Below, piece by piece: positions 1 through 5,645 of a stretch of 5,654 nucleotides of DNA. Within the stretch, counting starts at the first letter, position 1, and the number at the start of each line of letters is the position of its first letter. The notes under the pieces were generated by a model. That model saw nothing but the letters and a program-made list of their open reading frames with translations. It had not been told where the DNA came from and did no database searches. Source of the DNA: Rubritepida sp. (lineage in GTDB: Bacteria; Pseudomonadota; Alphaproteobacteria; Acetobacterales; Acetobacteraceae); assembly GCA_014376425.1 (NCBI GenBank), contig JACMRO010000488.1, positions 1 to 5,654 of the forward strand, written 5' to 3'. Both the position numbers and the translations under genes were made by a program.

Positions 1-156
1 GACGCCGGACAGCAGGGCGGCGCCAGCACGCCGGGCTATGAAGTGTCCCTCCGCTACTTCGCCAATGGTGTGGCGGACGGGCTGAAGATGGACTTTGGCG
101 AGTTCGTGGTGGATGGGCAGATGCTGGAGTTGGCCGTGGCGCCGGGGGGCTGCTGA
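1..156 (+). CDS. EipB-like (DUF1849) cell envelope integrity protein, C-terminal fragment
   Basis: The reading frame is open from the first base and ends at TGA 154-156, giving the last 51 residues of a protein that starts outside the window. Visible strings are YEVSLRYFANGVADGLKMDF (residues 13-32), then GEFVVDG and a final Cys just before the stop. The alternating beta-type pattern, the 'F-x-NGV-x-x-x-L-x-M-D-[FY]-G-[DE]-F' arrangement and a terminal Cys match my recollection of the C-terminus of the DUF1849/EipB family. EipB proteins are periplasmic beta-barrel-like proteins of alphaproteobacteria that support envelope integrity, and they carry a conserved disulfide that uses a C-terminal Cys. 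The family call rests on this short tail only, so it is probable rather than certain. The gene converges on the binding-protein gene that ends at 318. Confidence 0.72.
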   Translation, partial: DAGQQGGASTPGYEVSLRYFANGVADGLKMDFGEFVVDGQMLELAVAPGGC

Positions 157-266
157 GCCCTGCGGTCGGCCTCTGATCCACGCATGATTCGACGCGGATT
201 GTGCCACGCGGGCCCCTCTACGCTAGCGTGCCGTTCCTGCCGCCCCACACCCCGCGACGGTTGACG

Positions 267-295
267 CCCCGGCCCGCTCGCAGCGGGTCCCGGGG
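267..295. terminator. GC-rich hairpin between convergent genes, possible terminator
   Basis: CCCCGG (267-272) pairs with CCGGGG (290-295), and CCCGCT (273-278) pairs with AGCGGG (282-287). The loop is three bases and there is a two-base bulge at 288-289. The hairpin starts 22 bases past the stop of the - strand binding-protein gene and lies 110 bases past the stop of the EipB-like gene, so it could end transcription from either side. Neither strand has a T-run after the stem, so this is not a textbook intrinsic terminator. Confidence 0.35.
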
Positions 296-317
296 TGAGC
301 GATGATGGTGTTGTGGC

Positions 318-1901
318 TCAGCCCCGCCGCAGGTTCCACAGGAACGGATTGGGCCCTTGCAACACCCCCGACAGATCGGCCCGGAACGCCGTCCGCAACC
401 TGAACAGCCCGGTCGGCGCGAACGGCACCGCCTCCCACGCTAGCTCCTGCAGCCGCGCCATCGCATCCGCCTGCACCGCGCCGTCGGGCGCGAGGGTCCA
501 CCGTTCCACCTGTTCCTCCACCGCCGCATCCGCGGGCCAGCCGAACCAGGCCGCCGCGCCATTCATCCGGATGATGGGCGACACCGCCGGGTTGGCGATC
601 CCCGGTGCCGGGAAGTTGGTGTTATGCAAATTCCACCCGCCCTGCGGCCCCGGCGCGCGGTTGCTGCGCCGCGCGATGGTCGTCGCCCAGTCGGCCTCGA
701 CCAGCTGGATGTTCACCCCCAGCCGCCGCATCAGGTCCGCCGTCACCCGTCCCTGTTGTGTCACCGCGGGGAAGTCGCTCGGGTTCACATGGATGATCGG
801 CTCGCCCGCGTAGCCAGCCTCGCGCAGCGCGTCGCGCGCGCGCTGCATCGCTGCCTCATGCGCTTGCGCGGCTCCGCCGCGGGGCGCCGCGGGCGTGAAC
901 TCCCGCGTCGCCGGCAGGCCGCAGGGGAACATCGCGTGACATTCCTGCCAGTCCCCAGGCAGCGCCACCGCCTGCATGAAATCGCTCTGCACCAGCACGT
1001 CGCGGATGGCGCGGCGCACCCGCACGTCATCGAATGGCGGGTGGAGGTGGTTGAAGCGCAGGAAGCCCAGGAAGCCGTTGGGATCGTAGATCTGGGTTCG
1101 GGTGTTGCGGTCGCGGTCCAGCACCGGCACCAGGTCGGGCAGGGGGTATTCGATCCAGTCGATCTCGCCGGTGCGCAGCGCGGCCGCCGCGGTGCCGCCA
1201 TCGGGGATCCAGATCAGCTCCAGCCGGTCGAAATGCACCCGCTTGCCGCCGCTCGCCGCCTGCGCCGGTTCGTCACGCGGCAGATAGGCTTCATTTTTCG
1301 CGTAATGCGCGCGGGCACCCTGAACGAACTCGGCCGGAATGAACTTCCAGGGCCCTGATCCGATCATGTGCTCGACCCCCAGCGGCCGGTCAGCCGGCAG
1401 GGCGGCGATGCGTTCGGGCATCATGAAGCACGGGCTGGCGGCCGGCTTGGCAAGCGCGTCGAGCAGCGCCGGGAACGGCCGCTTGAGGCGGAAGACGATG
1501 CCGTCATCGGTCGCGCTCAATTCGTCAGTGGCGCGCAGCAGCACCGCGCCGAACGCGTCCCGCGCCGCCCAACGGCGGATGCTGGCCACGCAATCGGCGC
1601 CGCGCACCGCTTCGCCATCATGCCAGCGCAGGCCTGGCCGCAGCGTGATGGTCCAGCGCAGCCCTTCCTCCGACACCACATGCCCCGCCGCCATCTGCGG
1701 CTGCGGTCGCAGCGCCGCATCGGCGCCATACAGGGTGTCGAACACGCAGAACCCGTGCGTCGAGACGATTGTCGTCGGGTTGACGATCGGGTCGAGTGCG
1801 GCGAGCGCGGCCTGCGGCATGAAGCGCAGGGTGCGGGCGCGGCTGCCTTGCGCCAGGGCGGGGGTTGCGGCCGTTGCGGCCAGAAAACTACGCCGGTTCA
1901 T
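318..1901 (-). CDS. ABC transporter substrate-binding protein, family 5 (peptide/nickel/Opp type), under a TPP riboswitch
   Basis: This 527-residue protein is predicted to be a periplasmic solute receptor of the SBP_bac_5 (DppA/OppA/NikA) class, with a length usual for the family. It starts MNRRSFLAATAATPALAQG: a twin-arginine-like N-RR-SFL, a short hydrophobic stretch and an ALA-Q cleavage site. Family hallmarks are LRWHDGEAVRGADCVASIRR (91-110), GSGPWKF (182-187 region), a GGTAAAALRTGEIDWIE block (235-251) and RVRRAIRDVL (294-303), with the usual C-terminal lobe after about 360. ATG at 1901 is chosen because GGAGGA lies six bases upstream and the signal peptide begins there; an in-frame TTG at 2000 lies inside the riboswitch and is rejected. 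The gene stands alone on its strand, with no permease or ATPase gene beside it. Family-5 proteins bind peptides, nickel, haem and other ligands, so the ligand cannot be read from sequence. The TPP riboswitch suggests thiamine or a thiamine precursor. Confidence 0.93.
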   Translation of the reverse strand: MNRRSFLAATAATPALAQGSRARTLRFMPQAALAALDPIVNPTTIVSTHGFCVFDTLYGADAALRPQPQMAAGHVVSEEGLRWTITLRPGLRWHDGEAVRGADCVASIRRWAARDAFGAVLLRATDELSATDDGIVFRLKRPFPALLDALAKPAASPCFMMPERIAALPADRPLGVEHMIGSGPWKFIPAEFVQGARAHYAKNEAYLPRDEPAQAASGGKRVHFDRLELIWIPDGGTAAAALRTGEIDWIEYPLPDLVPVLDRDRNTRTQIYDPNGFLGFLRFNHLHPPFDDVRVRRAIRDVLVQSDFMQAVALPGDWQECHAMFPCGLPATREFTPAAPRGGAAQAHEAAMQRARDALREAGYAGEPIIHVNPSDFPAVTQQGRVTADLMRRLGVNIQLVEADWATTIARRSNRAPGPQGGWNLHNTNFPAPGIANPAVSPIIRMNGAAAWFGWPADAAVEEQVERWTLAPDGAVQADAMARLQELAWEAVPFAPTGLFRLRTAFRADLSGVLQGPNPFLWNLRRG

Positions 1902-1907
1902 CCCATT

Positions 1908-1913
1908 TCCTCC
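1908..1913 (-). promoter_or_regulatory. Shine-Dalgarno site of the binding-protein gene
   Basis: Read on the - strand this is GGAGGA, six bases before ATG at 1901. It fixes the start of the binding-protein gene. It is also the likely target if the riboswitch upstream acts on translation. Confidence 0.8.
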
Positions 1914-1940
1914 ATGCGGCGAGCGCGACGAGGGGGGAAT

Positions 1941-1959
1941 GCGGGCCACCCTGGCCCGC
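1941..1959 (-). promoter_or_regulatory. Strong hairpin between TPP aptamer and start codon, probable expression platform
   Basis: On the - strand GCGGGCCA and TGGCCCGC form a perfect 8-bp stem with a GGG loop. It begins one base past the last P1 base of the aptamer. It is followed by ATT and a C-tract (CCCCCCTC, 1937-1930) rather than a T-run. The CCTC end of that tract could pair with GAGG of the Shine-Dalgarno site. The position fits a riboswitch expression platform. Whether it stops transcription or hides the ribosome site cannot be decided by eye. Confidence 0.5.
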
Positions 1960-1960
1960 G

Positions 1961-2054
1961 CACCGATCCCTTCGCCGGTGCTGACCGGATCAGGTTCCAA
2001 GGCTCGCGGGATGCGTCCCGCCTCTCAGCCCCGACAAAGGGGCTCACCCAGGTG
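1961..2054 (-). ncRNA. TPP riboswitch (THI element) aptamer
   Basis: On the - strand the conserved parts of the thiamine pyrophosphate aptamer appear in order. P1 is CACC (2054-2051) with GGTG (1964-1961). Next come GGGTGAGCCCC, a short loop and GGGGCTGAGA (P3 stem AGCCCC/GGGGCT plus the invariant CTGAGA). An optional extra stem follows, GCGGGA-CGCA-TCCCGC (P3a-like), then GAACCTGATCCGG and the P5 hairpin CCGGT/ACCGG, ending GCGAAGGGA. CTGAGA and the CCTGATC...GCGAAGGGA segment are the diagnostic pyrimidine- and pyrophosphate-binding parts. The aptamer sits about 60 bases upstream of the ATG at 1901 in the same orientation, so it should lower expression of the binding protein when TPP is plentiful. 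It faces away from the TRAP genes and should not control them. Confidence 0.95.
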
Positions 2055-2085
2055 ACGGCGGTTCTCTGCCCCCGGCGCGCCCGCG

Positions 2086-2091
2086 TGGCAA
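2086..2091 (-). promoter_or_regulatory. Possible -35 element upstream of the TPP leader
   Basis: On the - strand the hexamer TTGCCA matches the sigma-70 -35 consensus at five of six positions and lies about 30 bases before the aptamer. No good -10 hexamer follows at 16-18 bases; the sequence there is CAGAGA-like. The placement is right for the leader transcript, but the match is weak. Confidence 0.2.
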
Positions 2092-2176
2092 GGGGCCTGC
2101 ACGCCTCGACCTCTGCCCCGCATCGTCAGCCCGCGGCGGCTCCAGGCGCCCCCGGACCGGTCGCGCGGTTGCTTCT

Positions 2177-2182
2177 TTGACA
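2177..2182 (+). promoter_or_regulatory. Possible -35 element (TTGACA) upstream of the TRAP pair
   Basis: A perfect TTGACA stands 43 bases before the dctQ-like start in otherwise GC-rich DNA. The expected -10 position holds C-rich sequence, and the nearest AT-containing candidate (TGATCC, 2206-2211) is too far away. The hexamer is therefore suggestive only. Confidence 0.25.
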
Positions 2183-2225
2183 GCCGCCCGGCGCTGCCCC
2201 CACCCTGATCCAAACAGGGGGAAGC

Positions 2226-2777
2226 ATGACCAAGCCATTCGAAGGCGTGGCCACGGCGGAGGAAGCTGGCTACGCCGATGACCTGCGCCATTTCCGCCTG
2301 CGCGACTACGGGCCGGAGGACTGGTTCGGCCTGGTCCTGCTTTGGGTCATGGCCATCCTCGTCTTCACTCAGTTCTTCTCCCGCTACGTGCTCAATGACA
2401 GCGTTGCCTGGACCGAGGAGGTCAGTCGCTACCTGCTGATGGTGCTGACCTTCGTGGGTGCGGCCGGGGCGGTGCGCCGCGGCACCCATATCCGCGTGGA
2501 GGTATTGGAGCAGGCGCTGCCGCTGCCCGCCCGGCGGGTGCTGTGGGTCATCCTCGATGCCGGGCGGCTGGCCTTCTGGGTGTTCGGCGCCGTCGTCGGC
2601 TTCGACCTGGCGGACCGCATGGGCGAAATGCCAATGGACAGTTTCCGGCACGGGCTGGGCTGGGTGTACTGGCCGATCTTCCTGGGCTTCGTCGCGATGG
2701 CACTGCGTGAGGCGCAGTGGATCTGGCGCCGCTGGCGGCATGGCGATGCGCCAAACACGCAACAGGTAATCGCATGA
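2226..2777 (+). CDS. TRAP transporter small permease subunit (DctQ-like)
   Basis: This 183-residue inner membrane protein is the small (4-helix) subunit of a tripartite ATP-independent periplasmic transporter, which uses an ion gradient for solute uptake. A soluble N-terminal stretch of about 30 residues precedes four hydrophobic segments at roughly 33-52, 67-84, 104-127 and 143-165. Between the first two is VAWTEEVSRYLL (60-71), the typical DctQ W-[ST]-EE-x-x-RY motif, followed by RRGTHIRVEVL (84-94). The size is usual for the family. ATG at 2226 follows an AGGGGGAAG Shine-Dalgarno-like run at 2216-2224. The stop overlaps the start of the large subunit by ATGA, which indicates translational coupling. 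No DctP receptor gene is present on either side within the window, so the substrate is unknown. Confidence 0.93.
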   Translation: MTKPFEGVATAEEAGYADDLRHFRLRDYGPEDWFGLVLLWVMAILVFTQFFSRYVLNDSVAWTEEVSRYLLMVLTFVGAAGAVRRGTHIRVEVLEQALPLPARRVLWVILDAGRLAFWVFGAVVGFDLADRMGEMPMDSFRHGLGWVYWPIFLGFVAMALREAQWIWRRWRHGDAPNTQQVIA

Positions 2778-4054
2778 CGGCGGCGATCCTCCTGCTAGGC
2801 TTCTTTGGGCTCCTCGCCCTGGGCTTTCCCGTCGCCATCGCGCTGGCCGGCTCAGGCATCGTCTTCGCCCTCATCGACGGTTCCATCCCCATGCTGGCGA
2901 TCGTCCACCGCATGGCGTCGGGCGTGGACAGCTTCCCGCTGCTTTGCGTGCCGTTCTTCATCTTCGCCGGCCTGCTGATGAACACCGCCGGCATCACCGA
3001 GCGCATCTACGATTTCGCCGTCGCCGCGGTGGGCTGGATGCGCGGCGGGCTGGCGCAGGTGAACGTCATCGGCTCGGTCATCTTCGCCGGCATGAGCGGT
3101 ACCGCGGTCGGCGATGCGGCGGGGCTGGGCACCATCGAGGTGCGCGCCATGAAGGCGCATGGCTACGATCCGAAATTCGCGGTCGGCATCACCGCGGCCA
3201 GCTCCATGCTGGGCCCGCTGCTGCCGCCGTCGTTGCCGCTGGTGATCTATGGCGTCTCGGCCAATGCCAGCATCGGCCAGTTGTTCGCCGCGGGGATCGT
3301 ACCCGGCCTGCTGCTGGCGACCTGCCTGATGAGCATGGTGTATTATTACGCCCGGGTGCGCGGCTATGGCGCTGACGCGGCGTTCCGTGTCAGCGAGATG
3401 GCGCGGACCTTCTTCCGTGGCGTGCTGCCGCTGCTGACGCCCGTCATCATCATCGGCGGCATGCGGATGGGCGCCTTCACGCCGACCGAGGGCGCCATCT
3501 GCGCCGTCGCCTGGGCGTTGCTGCTGGGGGTGGTGGTGTTCCGCACGCTGGGCTGGAAGGCCATCGTGAAGGTCAGCTTCGAGACGGTGGAGATCACCGC
3601 CACCATCCTCATCATCGTCGCCGGCTCCGAGATCTTCGGCTGGCTGCTGACGACGACGCGGGCATCGGAACTCGTCGTCGGCTGGGTGCTGGCGCTGACC
3701 ACGGAGAAGTGGCTGATCCTGCTGCTTGCCAACATCTTCCTGCTGCTGGTGGGGCTGGCGATCGAACCGCTGCCGGCCATCCTGATCCTGACGCCGATCA
3801 TGCTGCCGATCATGGAGACCATCGGCGTCGACCCGGTGCATTTCGGCCTGATCATGGTGCTGAACCTGTGCATCGGGCTGCTGACGCCGCCGGTGGGAAT
3901 CGTGCTGTTCATCCTGGCCCGGGTGGGCAATATCAGCTTCGAGGATGCGGCGCGCGGGGTATGGCCGTTCATGATCCCGCTGGTCGGCGTGCTTCTGTTG
4001 TGCACCTATGTGCCCGAGATCGTAATGTGGCTGCCGACGAGGTGGTATCGCTAG
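2774..4054 (+). CDS. TRAP transporter large permease subunit (DctM-like)
   Basis: This 426-residue, very hydrophobic protein with about 12 membrane segments is the transport channel of the TRAP system. Recognisable DctM blocks are LGFPVAIALAGSG (16-28), VPFFIFAGLLMNTAGITERI (59-78), the GMSGTAVGDAAGLGTIE region (106-122), SMLGPLLPPSLPLVIYG (144-160), FTPTEGA (235-241), the EPLPAILILTPIMLPI segment (331-346) and LLTPPVGIVLF (369-379). The length matches the family norm. The start is ATG 2774, which overlaps the small-subunit stop (ATGA 2774-2777) and gives a protein that begins directly with the first helix. An upstream in-frame ATG at 2717 would add a 19-residue tail lying entirely in the small-subunit gene and is less likely. 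A weak AGG-type ribosome site sits at 2764-2766. The predicted partner is the DctQ-like protein just upstream. Confidence 0.95.
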   Translation: MTAAILLLGFFGLLALGFPVAIALAGSGIVFALIDGSIPMLAIVHRMASGVDSFPLLCVPFFIFAGLLMNTAGITERIYDFAVAAVGWMRGGLAQVNVIGSVIFAGMSGTAVGDAAGLGTIEVRAMKAHGYDPKFAVGITAASSMLGPLLPPSLPLVIYGVSANASIGQLFAAGIVPGLLLATCLMSMVYYYARVRGYGADAAFRVSEMARTFFRGVLPLLTPVIIIGGMRMGAFTPTEGAICAVAWALLLGVVVFRTLGWKAIVKVSFETVEITATILIIVAGSEIFGWLLTTTRASELVVGWVLALTTEKWLILLLANIFLLLVGLAIEPLPAILILTPIMLPIMETIGVDPVHFGLIMVLNLCIGLLTPPVGIVLFILARVGNISFEDAARGVWPFMIPLVGVLLLCTYVPEIVMWLPTRWYR

Positions 4055-4059
4055 GGCTC

Positions 4060-4091
4060 AGCCACCGGGAAAGAAGCGAGGCGACACCATC
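4060..4091 (+). repeat. Possible degenerate dispersed intergenic repeat ('SHRERSEA'-type)
   Basis: Just after the TRAP large-subunit stop, one frame reads SHRERSEAT (4060-4086). From memory, short strings such as SHRERSEA or CHSERSEA recur in translated intergenic DNA of many proteobacteria and mark a dispersed repeat of the type GCGAGCGAAGCGA. Here GAAAGAAGCGAGGCGACACC resembles a diverged copy. Only one copy is visible in the window, so repetition cannot be shown from this sequence. Confidence 0.3.
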
Positions 4092-4102
4092 CGCGCGGCC
4101 GC

Positions 4103-4120
4103 GGCGAGCGCAGCCTCGCC
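4103..4120. terminator. GC hairpin after the TRAP genes, weak terminator candidate
   Basis: GGCGAG (4103-4108) pairs with CTCGCC (4115-4120) across a six-base loop, about 50 bases past the dctM-like stop. An alternative pairing joins GCGAGGC (4076-4082) to GCCTCGC (4113-4119), enclosing the palindrome CGCGGCCGCG (4094-4103). No T-run follows. This could end the TRAP transcript or belong to the neighbouring repeat-like sequence. Confidence 0.25.
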
Positions 4121-4226
4121 CGCCACCCGCTCTTGCGGCATCTGTACCCGAGCGTTCGACACCCTTCGTCACAGAGCGCCATCGATCGTCCGGGACGTGA
4201 TGGGGTTTTTCCCCTACCCTGGCGTC

Positions 4227-5636
4227 ATGCCAGTCTTGCCCGCCTCCCGCCGCCTGTTCGTCTGGCTGGCGCCTTTCGCGCTTGCCGCTTGCGGCGATGG
4301 GCTGTCGCTCGCCTCGGGCATCGCCCTGCCCGCGCGCCTCTCGGCGGCCGAGCCGGCCCCGGCCGTCTGGCCCGCGCCCGACTGGTGGCGTGGCTTCGCC
4401 TCGGCTGAGCTGGACGCGCTGATGGCCGCCGCCACGACCAATAATTTCGACATTCGCGCCGCCCAGGCCCGCATCCGCCAGGCCGATGCGAACCTGCGCA
4501 TCGTGGGCCAAGCCTTGCTGCCCAGCGGCAATCTCGGCGCGCAGACCTCGCGCAGCCAGACGCCGCTCTCGACCGCCACCGCCGTCAGCGTCGCCGGCCG
4601 CAGCCGCTTCGTGCAGCGCGAGATCTTCCAGACCAACCTCCAGGCCAGCTACGAGATCGACTTCTGGGGCCGCAACCGCGCCGCCACCGAAGCCGCACGG
4701 CAGACCGCCGACGCCAGCCGCTTCGATGTCGGCACCATCCGCATCACCACCGAGGCATCGGTCGCCAACACCTACTTCGCCATCTTGGCCGCGCGCGAGC
4801 AGCTGGAGATCCAGCAGCAGAACCTGGCCGCCGCCGAGCGCATCCTCACCCTTCTGAACCAGCGGCTGGAGGTCGGCACCGGCACCGGGCTCGACATCGC
4901 ACAGCAGGCCACGCTGGTGCAGCAGCAGCGCGCGCAACTGCCGCCGCTGCGGCAAAGCATCGACCAGAACATCTACTCGCTGGGCACGTTGACCGGCCAG
5001 GTGCCACAGACGGTGCCGCGGCCCGCCATGGCCCTGGCCGCGCTGCGGCTGCCCGTGGTCGCGCCTGGCCTGCCGGCTGAGATTATCGTCCGCCGCCCCG
5101 ATATCTGGCAGGCCGAAGCCACGCTGGCTTCGGCCCAGGCCAGCGTCGAAAGCGCGCGCGCCGCCCTGCTGCCGGCGATCACCCTCACCACCTCCGGCGG
5201 CTTCCAGAACCTGGTGCTGGAAAACCTGCTGCGGCCCGGCTCGGCACTGTACTCCCTGGCGGCCGGGCTGACGCAACCCATCTTCCAACTCGGCGCCCTG
5301 CGTGCCCGGGTGCGGCTGACCGAGGCGCAGGCGCAGGAACTGCTGGAGAATTACCGCGCCGCGATCGTGCAGGCGTTGGTGGAGGTGGAACAGGCAATCG
5401 TGGCACTGCGCGACACGACCGAGCAGGAGGCGCTGCAGCAGGCCGCAACCCGCAGCGCGGAGCGCGCTTATGCGATCAGCGAGACCCAGCTGCGCGCCGG
5501 CACCATCGACCTGATCACGCTGCTGAACACGCAGCAGACCCTGTTCAACACCCGCAACTTCCTGATCCAGGTCCGGCTCGCGAAATACCAGGCCGCGGTC
5601 GGCCTGTTTCGTGCGCTGGGTGGCGGCTGGGGCTAG
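4227..5636 (+). CDS. Outer membrane efflux lipoprotein, OprM/NodT-type (TolC family)
   Basis: This 469-residue protein is the outer membrane channel of a tripartite efflux pump. The N-terminus has SRR followed by hydrophobic LFVWLAPFALAAC, a lipobox with lipidated Cys22. Family blocks are DWWRGFASAELDAL (52-65), SYEIDFWGRNRAATEAARQT (141-160), the coiled-coil LEVGTGTGLDIAQQ (214-227), LPAEIIVRRPDIWQAEATLA (282-301), GLTQPIFQLGALRARV (347-362) and LRAGTIDLITLLNTQQTL (422-439). The duplicated OEP layout is complete and the length is typical. The start is uncertain. ATG 4227 gives the cleanest lipoprotein signal but has no clear ribosome site. ATG 4200 or GTG 4197 follow a weak GGGA and add 9 or 10 residues. 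The next probable gene begins ten bases after the stop. That suggests an operon with the adaptor and inner membrane pump; the drug or solute exported is unknown. Confidence 0.93.
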   Translation: MPVLPASRRLFVWLAPFALAACGDGLSLASGIALPARLSAAEPAPAVWPAPDWWRGFASAELDALMAAATTNNFDIRAAQARIRQADANLRIVGQALLPSGNLGAQTSRSQTPLSTATAVSVAGRSRFVQREIFQTNLQASYEIDFWGRNRAATEAARQTADASRFDVGTIRITTEASVANTYFAILAAREQLEIQQQNLAAAERILTLLNQRLEVGTGTGLDIAQQATLVQQQRAQLPPLRQSIDQNIYSLGTLTGQVPQTVPRPAMALAALRLPVVAPGLPAEIIVRRPDIWQAEATLASAQASVESARAALLPAITLTTSGGFQNLVLENLLRPGSALYSLAAGLTQPIFQLGALRARVRLTEAQAQELLENYRAAIVQALVEVEQAIVALRDTTEQEALQQAATRSAERAYAISETQLRAGTIDLITLLNTQQTLFNTRNFLIQVRLAKYQAAVGLFRALGGGWG

Positions 5637-5645
5637 AGGGAACAT

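Noticed and set aside
220..229. Perfect 10-bp palindrome ACGCTAGCGT in the convergent gap
   Set aside because: It is short, present once and not placed at a promoter. It could be chance or a minor hairpin, with no support for an operator.
624..1358. Open frame of 244 codons on the + strand inside the binding-protein gene
   Set aside because: It is antisense to the family-5 receptor, has no recognisable domain and has Arg/His-rich composition typical of shadow frames.
1902..2000. Upstream TTG start that would extend the binding protein by 33 residues
   Set aside because: The extension would translate conserved aptamer bases and place a long charged tail before the signal peptide. ATG 1901 has a strong GGAGGA site and a proper signal sequence.
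1368..2180. Open frame of 270 codons on the + strand across the receptor start and the TPP aptamer
   Set aside because: It overlaps the receptor gene and the structured riboswitch in antisense and shows no protein family features.
2025..2762. Open frame of 245 codons on the - strand opposite the TRAP small subunit and the divergent gap
   Set aside because: It is a shadow of the DctQ-like gene, with His/Gln/Pro-rich composition. It also runs through the 5' part of the TPP aptamer.
2717..2773. Upstream ATG for the TRAP large subunit
   Set aside because: The ATGA overlap at 2774 is the usual coupling of these subunits, and the added 19 residues do not resemble DctM N-termini.
2852..3841. Open frame of 329 codons on the - strand opposite the TRAP large subunit
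   Set aside because: The translation is a low-complexity run of His, Asp, Gln and Arg, which is the antisense image of membrane-helix codons. The + strand DctM match is unambiguous.
3969..5645. Open frame of 558 codons on the - strand opposite the efflux channel gene
   Set aside because: Its translation is rich in Gln, Arg, Gly and Ala with no domain. It lies wholly antisense to a clear NodT-type gene, as expected in high-GC DNA where the complementary frame lacks stops.
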